Positions 36,295-43,649 of a DNA stretch of 64,000 bases are shown here, in pieces. This DNA comes from Hyphomicrobium methylovorum. Lineage in GTDB: Bacteria > Pseudomonadota > Alphaproteobacteria > Rhizobiales > Hyphomicrobiaceae. The stretch is from positions 3,142,501-3,206,500 of the forward strand of contig NZ_QHJE01000001.1 in NCBI RefSeq assembly GCF_013626205.1, written 5' to 3'. The notes under the pieces were generated by a model. That model searched no databases. It saw nothing but the letters and a program-made list of their open reading frames with translations, and had not been told where the DNA came from. The position numbers and the translations under genes are program-made. Each line of letters begins with the position of its first letter. Positions within the stretch are counted from its first letter, which is position 1.

Positions 36295-37713
36295 ATGAGA
36301 TTTTCAAAACATTTTGGGTTGGGCAAGTCGCAGCCCGAACTTGATTTCGTTGATATCGATCCGATGCGTGATACTCGGCTCTTCATCGATCCTTATGCAA
36401 TCGAAATCAAAGATGATGAATGGTCTGGAACATGTGGCGATCACATTAGGTCATTTTTTCAAGAGGTACTTGATGCCCTGAAAGCGGGCGATACTAATCG
36501 AGCCGAGTCGTTGGTTTCTCACCTTCATGAACCAAGAGAAACATACTTAGGTTTATCCAAAGGGCGTCCCAAAGGGAGGGGCGTTGGGGATGAACAGGGC
36601 GGGTTGCTTTTAAACGCCTTGCGAAAGAGTCGAGCGGTCGCGACTGGGGTTTTGTCTGATCTAGGTGAGGCGGAACTATTTGTAGCTGGGATCGGTCCAG
36701 ATAAGGTATCGGATTTGACGACGAATATAATTCGTGGACCATTGATCAAGTATACCAAATCTCAATGTGACCTGCACGGTGTTCTCACGAAGAGCGTTGC
36801 GCATCAGCCCGCATGGAACGTGCGAACATCACGATGGGAATCGGGCTACGCTTGCTTGCCTGTGATAAGGGGCAAGCCAGTTTTGCTTGTGCCGAAGTAT
36901 TCGGTAAGGCGTCGACTGTCATTGGACAGTCAGGAATTCTACAACCACCACATGATCAATTATTTGCAAAGTGAGTATCAACTTGGGGTTGCCGGTCTAA
37001 CCCACGTTTTCAGGAAGAAAATCACCAAGAAGGACGTAAAGGCCACTCATCCCTTTATCAAGGATGAGCTTGCAAAATTTGTCAGCCAACATCCGGAGGT
37101 CTTGGATCGCTATAAAGAACTCAAGGGAGCGCAAGGTGCGCTCGGAATTGAAGACTTTGAAAACGACTTCGACGCTGCTGCGTTTGCTCAGGTGCTAAAG
37201 GTTCAGTTGCAAAATTGTCCAACTGGGAGCGGTTACGCGAGCAACTATCATTCTTTGATGATCGGTATACTCACCTTCCTTTTTTATCCGCATCTAATCT
37301 ATCCAATTAAAGAGAAGGAAATTCATGAGGGCAGAAAGAGGGTGGACATCGTGTTTACAAACGCCGCTATCGATGGGTTTTTTCACACAATGCTAGTCGC
37401 GCCGCAAACGCGCAGCACGCATGTGCCAATTGAATGTAAAAATTATACTTACGATATTGGAAACCCTGAATTTGATCAAATTAGCTCAAGGTTTGGCCAC
37501 CAGCGTGGTTTTCTCGGTTTTCTCACTTGTAGAACCGATGGTCGCCGCGAAAAAACTATCCAAACTTGCCGCGATACAGCTAGCGATGGGAGGGGATTTG
37601 TAATTGTCCTCACAGATAACGACCTAGTTAAGTTGCTCGACTTCGCTGGCTTGGAAGATCAAAAGGCTTTTAAACGATATTTGCAGCGGCGTTATGATGA
37701 GCTCGTGTTGTAA
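36295..37713 (+). CDS. Putative solitary PD-(D/E)xK nuclease, candidate defence protein
   Basis: 472 residues from the ATG at 36295, placed just after a GGGGCGGG ribosome site. The C-terminal part has the motif order of restriction-type nucleases: an acidic VDIVF (Asp351) after basic RKR, then PIECKNY (Glu380, Lys382) and DQISSRFGHQRGFLGFL, with a following helix. The N-terminal 150 residues (MRFSKHFGLGKSQPELDFVD, DPYAIEI, LGLSKGRPKGRGVG, DKVSDLTTNIIRG) are a separate, seemingly conserved domain that I remember only from unnamed proteins. Codons are visibly more AT-rich than in neighbouring genes, as in acquired defence genes. It has its own terminator upstream, its own promoter, and lies beside the integrase, a usual cargo slot. 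Defence is inferred. Confidence 0.65.
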   Translation: MRFSKHFGLGKSQPELDFVDIDPMRDTRLFIDPYAIEIKDDEWSGTCGDHIRSFFQEVLDALKAGDTNRAESLVSHLHEPRETYLGLSKGRPKGRGVGDEQGGLLLNALRKSRAVATGVLSDLGEAELFVAGIGPDKVSDLTTNIIRGPLIKYTKSQCDLHGVLTKSVAHQPAWNVRTSRWESGYACLPVIRGKPVLLVPKYSVRRRLSLDSQEFYNHHMINYLQSEYQLGVAGLTHVFRKKITKKDVKATHPFIKDELAKFVSQHPEVLDRYKELKGAQGALGIEDFENDFDAAAFAQVLKVQLQNCPTGSGYASNYHSLMIGILTFLFYPHLIYPIKEKEIHEGRKRVDIVFTNAAIDGFFHTMLVAPQTRSTHVPIECKNYTYDIGNPEFDQISSRFGHQRGFLGFLTCRTDGRREKTIQTCRDTASDGRGFVIVLTDNDLVKLLDFAGLEDQKAFKRYLQRRYDELVL

Positions 37714-37769
37714 AATCGCGGGCACGATTGTTTCAATGACAGATACGTTGCATGCCGTGTGCAGAGCAT

Positions 37770-39086
37770 CTAATCCCACTTCAATCCTGATGGCTTGCGG
37801 CCGTCGATAATTTCGAGAAGCCGCTTTTCCCAAAGCTCCAACGCGCGGCGCTTCTCCGGCAGGAAGTCGTAAGTCGAATAGATATCGTTGGCCAGGGTCG
37901 CGCGCATGTCGCCGGTATGGTGGAGGATGTGGCTGCGGTATTCGCTCGGCACGCCCATTGCTGCGAGTTGATCCACGATCAGCCCGCGCATGTCATGCAA
38001 GCGGACGTTTTCCGCGATGCCTAGGTCCGCTTTCAACTTCCGCAGCGCATGGGACGGCGTGTGCCGCGAGATGGAGAAGTCACCTTGGCGGCCCTTGGCG
38101 CGCTTCGATCCGTCGCCGGGGAACAGGAAGGGCGACGTGCCAGCCTCTGCGATAGCCTCGCGGATGATCTTTTCGGCCAGGGGCGGTAACGGCACGCGCT
38201 GATCTTCGCGGCTCTTATTGCCCTCGCGCGTGCCGGGAATGAACAGGTTCGCGTTATCTCCGAACTCGACTTCGGACTTCAGCACGCCGACGAGTTCGCT
38301 GATGCGTTTGCCGAGCAGCACGGCGAGCTTGAACACCCGGCGGGTCTGCGGGGCCATGAATTCGCGTTTCGGCTTGGCGCGCACGCCATCGGCGGCCAGC
38401 CACAGCGTCTTCAATTCGTCGTTGGTCGGCGGGCGGTTCTGACGGCCATCGGGGTGCTCATCGGGTACGGGCTGCTCGATGCCGAACGTGGCATCGCGGT
38501 CCACATACTCCTTGGCGAGTGCATAACGGCACACTGAGCGTATCATCTGCAACGCTTTGGCCGCCTGCAGGCCGCGGTGCCCCATCTTGGCGTTGGTCGA
38601 GGCTGTGCGGACCTCTTCGACCTTCGCTTTGACCGTGGCCTTGTCGAGCAAGGCCATTTTCACTTTGCCGATGCGGTGCTCGACGTGTGTCTTGAATAGG
38701 CGGTCATACTCGCTTCGTGTTCGGCTTCGCAGTGTGCGCGCACGGCCAGGGTGTTCGAGCCATTCCCGGTATACGTCCGCGAATGTCATGGTCGCTGCGG
38801 CACGCTTCTCTGCCTGAGCCCGAGGGTCGGTGCCGTCCAGTTGGAGCGTGGCCAGCAAATCGCGTGCTTTTTTGATCGCGTCGCCTAGTTCGACCGTTTG
38901 GGCATCGCCAATCGTGTGCCACTTCTTTTCAGTGCCGCGATGTGGCCGGTAGCGAATTCGCCATGATCCGCGGCCACCGCCAAGCACCGCTAGGTGCAGT
39001 CCCGGAACGCCAGCAATCTGGTAGACAGCGCGCTCGCCTTTGAGGCGAGACTTAACCGTCAGGACGTTGCACGCGATCTCGGGCAT
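37770..39086 (-). CDS. Tyrosine-type site-specific integrase
   Basis: 438 residues. The N-terminal part has the arm-binding type fold (VPGLHLAVLGGGRGSWRIRY), the middle a SAM-like core-binding domain (FADVYREWLEHPGR...), and the catalytic residues are Arg261 (LGKRISELVG), His364-x-x-Arg367 (LHDMRG), His390 (HHTG) and Tyr403 or Tyr406 (NDIYSTYDF). It would recombine the 62 bp att repeats. It is 190 bp from attR and transcribed into the island. The DRKPSG-type C-terminus is intact, so it may be functional. Confidence 0.95.
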   Translation of the reverse strand: MPEIACNVLTVKSRLKGERAVYQIAGVPGLHLAVLGGGRGSWRIRYRPHRGTEKKWHTIGDAQTVELGDAIKKARDLLATLQLDGTDPRAQAEKRAAATMTFADVYREWLEHPGRARTLRSRTRSEYDRLFKTHVEHRIGKVKMALLDKATVKAKVEEVRTASTNAKMGHRGLQAAKALQMIRSVCRYALAKEYVDRDATFGIEQPVPDEHPDGRQNRPPTNDELKTLWLAADGVRAKPKREFMAPQTRRVFKLAVLLGKRISELVGVLKSEVEFGDNANLFIPGTREGNKSREDQRVPLPPLAEKIIREAIAEAGTSPFLFPGDGSKRAKGRQGDFSISRHTPSHALRKLKADLGIAENVRLHDMRGLIVDQLAAMGVPSEYRSHILHHTGDMRATLANDIYSTYDFLPEKRRALELWEKRLLEIIDGRKPSGLKWD

Positions 39087-39128
39087 ACAACTCGGTACGC
39101 TTAAGATCGGACGATTTCAATCAATCCC

Positions 39129-39149
39129 GTGTCCCAATGGTGTCCCGGT
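39129..39149 (+). repeat. Candidate integrase arm site (tandem GTGTCCC), right end
   Basis: This is an exact copy of 22542-22562, in the gap between the integrase start and attR. It gives both island ends one copy each, as expected for arm-type sites in an excisable element. Confidence 0.5.
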
Positions 39150-39275
39150 TTGCGTGACTTCCTTCGACTCTTCACGTCGCGTTATGTCTCATCAAAACTT
39201 TGTAAATCTTTGGTCTATTGGTTTTTTGAGAGAGACGCAAAAAGAAGATGAGAGTCGCGAAAAGACAGGAAATTA

Positions 39276-39337
39276 CAGTCTGGGGGACTGGGGGTCGGAG
39301 GTTCAAATCCTCTCGCTCCGACCATTCAATCAAAGAC
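39276..39337 (+). repeat. attR, 62 bp direct repeat (copy 2, tRNA-Pro 3' fragment)
   Basis: It is identical to 22447-22508. It holds the tRNA 3' half with CCA but no 5' half, so it is not a tRNA gene. The sequence after it differs from that after copy 1 but is related (see the relic entry). Confidence 0.95.
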
Positions 39338-39752
39338 CTAAGTTGCCATCACTCATTGCTGAGTTCTTGCCGTGTCCCAAACGGGTCCCAGTCGACGATT
39401 TTTGTCGAGAGTTCGCGGCTCGCAGATCATTCCGGTCACGAGAACTGAACAAGTGACTTTGTGAGTGTGACGGTGGCATGCGCCGCTCGTCCCACGAATT
39501 CGCCAGCCAATTCGGCCGTATACTGAGTTTCAAATGCTCTCCGCTGAAGCAAGCGCGAAAATTCCCGTGTCATCGCGAAGGGTAAAACACAGATATTTCA
39601 GTATGCGTCGTTACGCATGAATTAGCAGATGGGCAGGGGGAGTGAGAGACCCGTGCAAAAGCCTTCGTTCCTGTAATCATCTGTGGACGGATATATTGTG
39701 CATTCCCTGGCGCGCCATAATCTAAGCTGGCTCGGCCAGGGAGTATTCACGG
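39338..39752. mobile_element. Relic of a second tRNA-Pro island (decayed left end)
   Basis: Downstream of attR the order att repeat / GTGTCCCA..GGGTCCCA arm-like site at 39372 / GTTCGCG-CTCGC-GATCAT (39411-39432) copies the layout and much of the sequence seen after copy 1 (22542-22605). It is then fused to a broken homologue of the 80-residue gene at 24458. No intact gene remains. It is best read as the leftover of an earlier related insertion in tandem. Confidence 0.7.
39515..39672 (-). pseudogene. Broken homologue of the small gene at 24458-24700
   Basis: Reading the minus strand gives TKAFARVSHSPCPSANSCV, then a frameshift, then LCFTLRDDTGIFALASAES and a stop. It aligns with AAKTFCTDLSLAPRDHCFV and WCFAVREDAETFRAHFGGEF of the intact gene. 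The DNA is also recognisably similar (GGCCGT...CTCC-CTGAAG-AAGCGCGAAA). One frameshift and one stop are visible. Confidence 0.65.
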
Positions 39753-40733
39753 ATGCGCGACAGCGACAGGCTGCTTTTGTGTTCGCCGATCGGCGGATTA
39801 AACGACACTCTCTGCCAGATTGAAAAATGCAGGAGATACGCCAAAGCATATGACCGTACGCTGATTACTGACACCGTGCGGACCGGCTTGATGGGCCACT
39901 TCACAGATTACTTCGAGTTTTCAGATTGCGATGAAAAGATCATCCCATGGGTGTCTGCGGACTGCATCGAAGCGCTCAACGCACTTGATTGTCGACCGCC
40001 GGAAATCGCCGGCCGCTTTGGAAAGTATGTTCCCAGGTGGGCAGGTTGCGGAAAGAACCACGTTGATCAACTGACCGGTGCGCAACTTTCCTTTGATTTC
40101 GCTTGCGATCACCCGGAACCGTTACTCGTACATAGCCAAAGCGGTGGCGGTTCATATTCGCAATCTCTGCTTTCTCACATCAGGTTTTCCGCGCCAGTTG
40201 CTCGCGCGATCACCGATGCGCTGCGCGACATTGAACCCGGCTATGTGGGGATTCATATCCGTCACACCGATCATCAGACGGACTACAAGATGTTTCTTGC
40301 AGCGCTCGCCCCGCGGCTGATACGCAAGCGCGTCTTGATTTGCACTGACAATCGCGACGTGCGCTCCTACGCTATGGACGCGCTGAAATGCAGCTATCCG
40401 TTTTTTGTGACGGAGCTGCCCGATCAGGCAGGCAAGGCGCTGCATGTCTCTAAAAACTACACCAGCGATGACGACAGGCGCCAAGCAACGGTGAACGCGT
40501 TCACCGACCTCGTTGCACTTGGGATGGCTGACGCCGTTCATTTTACGACCGTTTCGGCTGGATGGCCGTCCGGTTTCTCGAGCCTCGCAAAGTTTTTGAG
40601 CGAGAACCAAAGCGTTCTCACGTCACTCCTCGGTCAATCTGATCTTTCCGGTTTACCGGCACGCAGGACCGCGCGGCGGTATGGAAGGATAATGCGCGGC
40701 TTACGAATTGCCCGGGATGCGCTGCATATCTGA
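39753..40733 (+). CDS. Putative fucosyltransferase-like (NodZ/POFUT-type) glycosyltransferase
   Basis: 326 residues; ATG at 39753 with an AGGGAG ribosome site. The segment YVGIHIRHTDHQTDYKMFL around 168-186 resembles the donor-binding HxRxTD-type motif of NodZ, GT23 and protein O-fucosyltransferases. The N-terminus SPIGGLNDTLCQIEKCRRYA fits the GGLNNxL start of the same superfamily. A TDN segment (LICTDNRDVRSYA) follows the motif as in these enzymes. It probably decorates a surface glycan. It is the first intact gene past the island relic, so it could be native or part of older cargo. Confidence 0.6.
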   Translation: MRDSDRLLLCSPIGGLNDTLCQIEKCRRYAKAYDRTLITDTVRTGLMGHFTDYFEFSDCDEKIIPWVSADCIEALNALDCRPPEIAGRFGKYVPRWAGCGKNHVDQLTGAQLSFDFACDHPEPLLVHSQSGGGSYSQSLLSHIRFSAPVARAITDALRDIEPGYVGIHIRHTDHQTDYKMFLAALAPRLIRKRVLICTDNRDVRSYAMDALKCSYPFFVTELPDQAGKALHVSKNYTSDDDRRQATVNAFTDLVALGMADAVHFTTVSAGWPSGFSSLAKFLSENQSVLTSLLGQSDLSGLPARRTARRYGRIMRGLRIARDALHI

Positions 40734-40908
40734 GCGGTCAAAGATGATCATTACAGGCCAATTTCAGTATTAGGGACGATGTTTCGGGCTGGGCCATGCT
40801 GAGAAGTCCGATTAACTCATGGAGCATCAGACACGGTTTTAAGTGGTAACGATGCGCATGGAGGTCTAGTTTTCCTTCGCGGGCTAGATGCGAAAGAAGG
40901 AACACTCC

Positions 40909-42258
40909 ATGCCTTTTCGGATGGCTTTCGTCGTTTCTCTTCTTTGTATTGCCGCTTCCGCTGCGATGGCTAATCCGCCTGCGGGTGAAACGCCCGCCGC
41001 TACGCTTTTTGAGAATGTCCGCATTTTTGACGGTAAAAGCGAAACGCTTAGCCCCGCGATGAATGTGCTCGTCCGTGGAAACACCATCGAGACGATCTCC
41101 AAGGATCCAATCGAGGTTGAGAAAGGCGCTTCGACAACGGTTATTGCAGGCGACGGCCGGACACTGATGCCGGGCCTGATCGACGCGCACTGGCACGCAA
41201 TGCTGATACGTCCTGACCCCGCTCAGGCTATCAACGGTGATGCTGGGTACAACAATATTGTCGCTGGAGATGAGGCTAAAGATACGCTGCTGCGCGGCTT
41301 CACGACGGTTCGCGATTTGGGCGGACCTGTATTCGGGCTCAAACGAGCGATCGATGAAGGTGTCATCAGCGGTCCGCGCATTTATCCTTCCGGCGCCATG
41401 ATTACCGTTACAAGCGGGCACGGGGATTTCCGCCAACTTTCTGAGCTTCCGCGAAAGCTGGGCGGCACGCTCAGTCGCATGGAACAGCTTGGTGGCAGTA
41501 TGGTCACCGACAGTCCGGACGAAGTGCGCGTGCGCGTCAGGGAACAACTGATGCAGGGCGCGTCTCAGATCAAGCTCACGGCGGGCGGAGGCGTATCCTC
41601 GCCGTTCAGTCCCATCGACGTTGTGACGTTCACCGACGCGGAGCTTCGCGCAGCCGTTGAAGCGACGACGAACTGGGGAACCTACGTTTGCGCGCACGCC
41701 TTTACGACGGCTGCCGTCAGAATGTCGATCGCCGCGGGTGTGACGTGCATCGAGCATGGCTTCCTGATGGACGAAGACACGGTCAAACTCATTGCGGAGA
41801 AAGGCATTTGGCTGAGCTTGCAGCCGCTTCCCGAGGAGCTGCGGACAGGCTTTCCTGTCGGGTCGATCCAACGCATCAAGGCGGATAAGGTCTGGCCGGG
41901 TATCAGTCGGACGTACGAGTTCGCGAAGAAATACAAGGTCAAGACGGCGTGGGGCACCGACGTTCTGTTTTCTCATGCGTTGGCGAAGCGCCAAGGCGCA
42001 ATTCTGGCATCACTCAAGCGGTGGTACACGCCTGCCGAAGCGCTGATCATGGCGACCGGAACCAATGCCAAACTCTTGGAGATGTCTGGCGAGCGCAATC
42101 CTTATCCCGGCAAGCTGGGGGTGATTGAGCAGGGCGCGTTTGCCGACTTGCTGCTGGTCGATGGAAATCCGCTGGAGAACATCGATCTCGTCGCCGATCC
42201 GGATAAGAACTTCGTCGTGATCATGAAAGACGGAAAGATTTACAAAAACTCGTTGTAG
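40909..42258 (+). CDS. Exported metal-dependent amidohydrolase
   Basis: 449 residues from ATG 40909 (ribosome site AGAAGGAA); the ATG at 40888 adds 7 residues ahead of the signal peptide (FRMAFVVSLLCIAASAAMA). Metal ligands of the amidohydrolase superfamily are seen: DAHWHAM (HxH) at about 99, a likely carboxylated Lys in QIKLTAGGG, CAHAFTTAAV, CIEHGF and the catalytic Asp in AWGTDVLF. This pattern fits Xaa-Pro dipeptidase/imidazolonepropionase-like enzymes of the periplasm. The substrate cannot be told. Confidence 0.85.
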   Translation: MPFRMAFVVSLLCIAASAAMANPPAGETPAATLFENVRIFDGKSETLSPAMNVLVRGNTIETISKDPIEVEKGASTTVIAGDGRTLMPGLIDAHWHAMLIRPDPAQAINGDAGYNNIVAGDEAKDTLLRGFTTVRDLGGPVFGLKRAIDEGVISGPRIYPSGAMITVTSGHGDFRQLSELPRKLGGTLSRMEQLGGSMVTDSPDEVRVRVREQLMQGASQIKLTAGGGVSSPFSPIDVVTFTDAELRAAVEATTNWGTYVCAHAFTTAAVRMSIAAGVTCIEHGFLMDEDTVKLIAEKGIWLSLQPLPEELRTGFPVGSIQRIKADKVWPGISRTYEFAKKYKVKTAWGTDVLFSHALAKRQGAILASLKRWYTPAEALIMATGTNAKLLEMSGERNPYPGKLGVIEQGAFADLLLVDGNPLENIDLVADPDKNFVVIMKDGKIYKNSL

Positions 42259-42590
42259 GGTTGTTTGGGGCTGAAGCAGCTCGCGTTGACGATCGTTCCT
42301 GCGGCTTCCGTCTGTCCATCGGCTCGTCTGTCAGCGGCGGTTTTGGGGAAGAATTAAACCTAACGAGATGAACCTTTTTCACCTCGGACGTTAACGTGAC
42401 CGACGCATTCGGCCCTGCCACAGAATTTGCATTTGGAGAGAGCGCCCCTTCCAGGAGTTCGTTTTCGATGCATGCCGCTGCTCCATCCAAGGTTTCATTT
42501 CGGAACGCGGGTTCTGATTGTTCTCAATTGGCACGGTCTCAGGCCTCTACGAACGGCCGTTCACGCTTCGTCATTTGGAGCTGATGCCAA
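42259..42590. other. Intergenic region (332 bp)
   Basis: It lies between the amidohydrolase gene and a GT2 gene on the same strand. I see no convincing gene or terminator; a GGAG ribosome-like site lies 12 bp before the 42591 ATG. Confidence 0.4.
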
Positions 42591-43634
42591 ATGAGTGGCC
42601 TTGTGATCGATATCTGCCTGTTTGCCCACAATGAAGCCGAACGGATCACCAGCGTTTTAGGTGATTTGGTGCAGCAGAGCTTACTTGCGAACGACGGGAC
42701 GGATTGGCGCCTCGTTGTTATGGCAAATGGTTGCTCGGACGATACCACTGCGGTTGCTGAACGATGGAAGAGTGAACAGCCAGAACGGCTGGCGCACCGC
42801 ATTGAGATCGCGACGATCCAGAAATCGGGCAAGTCCAGAAGCTGGAATATTTTCACGCATCAGCTGCTCCGCCCCGACGCTCAGCAAGTCATCTTTATGG
42901 ATGCCGATATCCGGCTGGTGGACCCTCGCACCATCCAGATGATGTCCGAGAGTCTCGCGGCGCGTTCCGAGCTGAAGGTGTATGTCAGCAGGCCGGTGAA
43001 GGACATCCAATACTATAATCTGAAGGTCGGTCCGGTCGCCTGGTTGATCAATCAGGGCGGTGGCATGCTCGATGACTATCGAACGTCGATCTCAGGACAA
43101 CTCTACGTTATTCGATCCGAGACGGCGCGAAGCATCACGATGCCGATCGGCCTGCCGGTTGAAGACGGCTTCCTGCGCGAGATGATCCTGACCGATCTTC
43201 TTTCGCGACCGGAAGAGATTTCACGCATCGATGGGCGAAACGACGTCTTCCATGTTTATGAATCGCTGCGCACTGTCAGACAACTTCTGCGGCATCAGAC
43301 CCGTATCGTCATTGGTAGTGCGATCAATGCTGCGCTATTCGCCTCGCTGCGCCGTAAGCAGATGAGCTTCGACGAGGCGAAGAGATATTTGAGAGCCGTT
43401 GCCGACGATGAAGATTGGTTACGGACGACGCTCAAGGCCGAGCTTCCTCGTGCGCCGTTCGGATATGTTCCGTTCCACTTTCTGCACAAGCGACTGAACA
43501 TAGGAAAGCGCACGGATATTCGCATGTCAGCAAAGACGCTGCTGATGACGGCGGTTGGCTTTTCGATGGATGCGGTCGTTTATGTTCTCGCGACCATCCG
43601 AATGACCAGAGGCCAAGGCGTGGGTTATTGGTGA
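42591..43634 (+). CDS. GT2-family glycosyltransferase
   Basis: 347 residues. The GT-A fold is clear: IDICLFAHNEAERI at the N-terminus, VVMANGCSDDTTAVAE, and the DxD-type metal site FMDADIRLVDP at about 101. A second acidic site VEDGFLREMIL follows at about 197. There is a hydrophobic stretch near the C-terminus. It transfers a sugar to an unknown acceptor and is convergent with the sulfatase-fold gene (16 bp). Confidence 0.85.
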   Translation: MSGLVIDICLFAHNEAERITSVLGDLVQQSLLANDGTDWRLVVMANGCSDDTTAVAERWKSEQPERLAHRIEIATIQKSGKSRSWNIFTHQLLRPDAQQVIFMDADIRLVDPRTIQMMSESLAARSELKVYVSRPVKDIQYYNLKVGPVAWLINQGGGMLDDYRTSISGQLYVIRSETARSITMPIGLPVEDGFLREMILTDLLSRPEEISRIDGRNDVFHVYESLRTVRQLLRHQTRIVIGSAINAALFASLRRKQMSFDEAKRYLRAVADDEDWLRTTLKAELPRAPFGYVPFHFLHKRLNIGKRTDIRMSAKTLLMTAVGFSMDAVVYVLATIRMTRGQGVGYW

Positions 43635-43649
43635 GTGCGCACCCGGTTC

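Larger units (their letters stand above)
22447..39337. mobile_element. Integrated genomic island at tRNA-Pro(GGG), 16.9 kb
   Basis: The island is bounded by perfect 62 bp direct repeats that span the 3' part of tRNA-Pro plus 13 bp of flank. The tRNA remains intact at the left end. An excisionase-like HTH gene is at the left, a tyrosine integrase at the right end, and a resolvase plus a primase-helicase lie inside. Cargo includes the ars operon, a HIT protein, a TSUP permease and a nuclease. It could be mobile as an integrative or satellite-type element; no conjugation genes or phage structural genes are seen. Confidence 0.92.

Noticed and set aside
22418-39337. CRISPR array or phage structural genes in the island
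   Set aside because: No regularly spaced direct repeats with unique spacers, and no capsid, terminase large subunit, portal or tail genes were seen.
39276-39352. Second tRNA-Pro gene at attR
   Set aside because: Only the 3' half is present; the 5' acceptor strand and D-arm are missing, so no cloverleaf can form.
40738-41994. 418-residue minus-strand frame opposite the amidohydrolase gene
   Set aside because: Shadow of a gene with full metal-binding motifs and a signal peptide.
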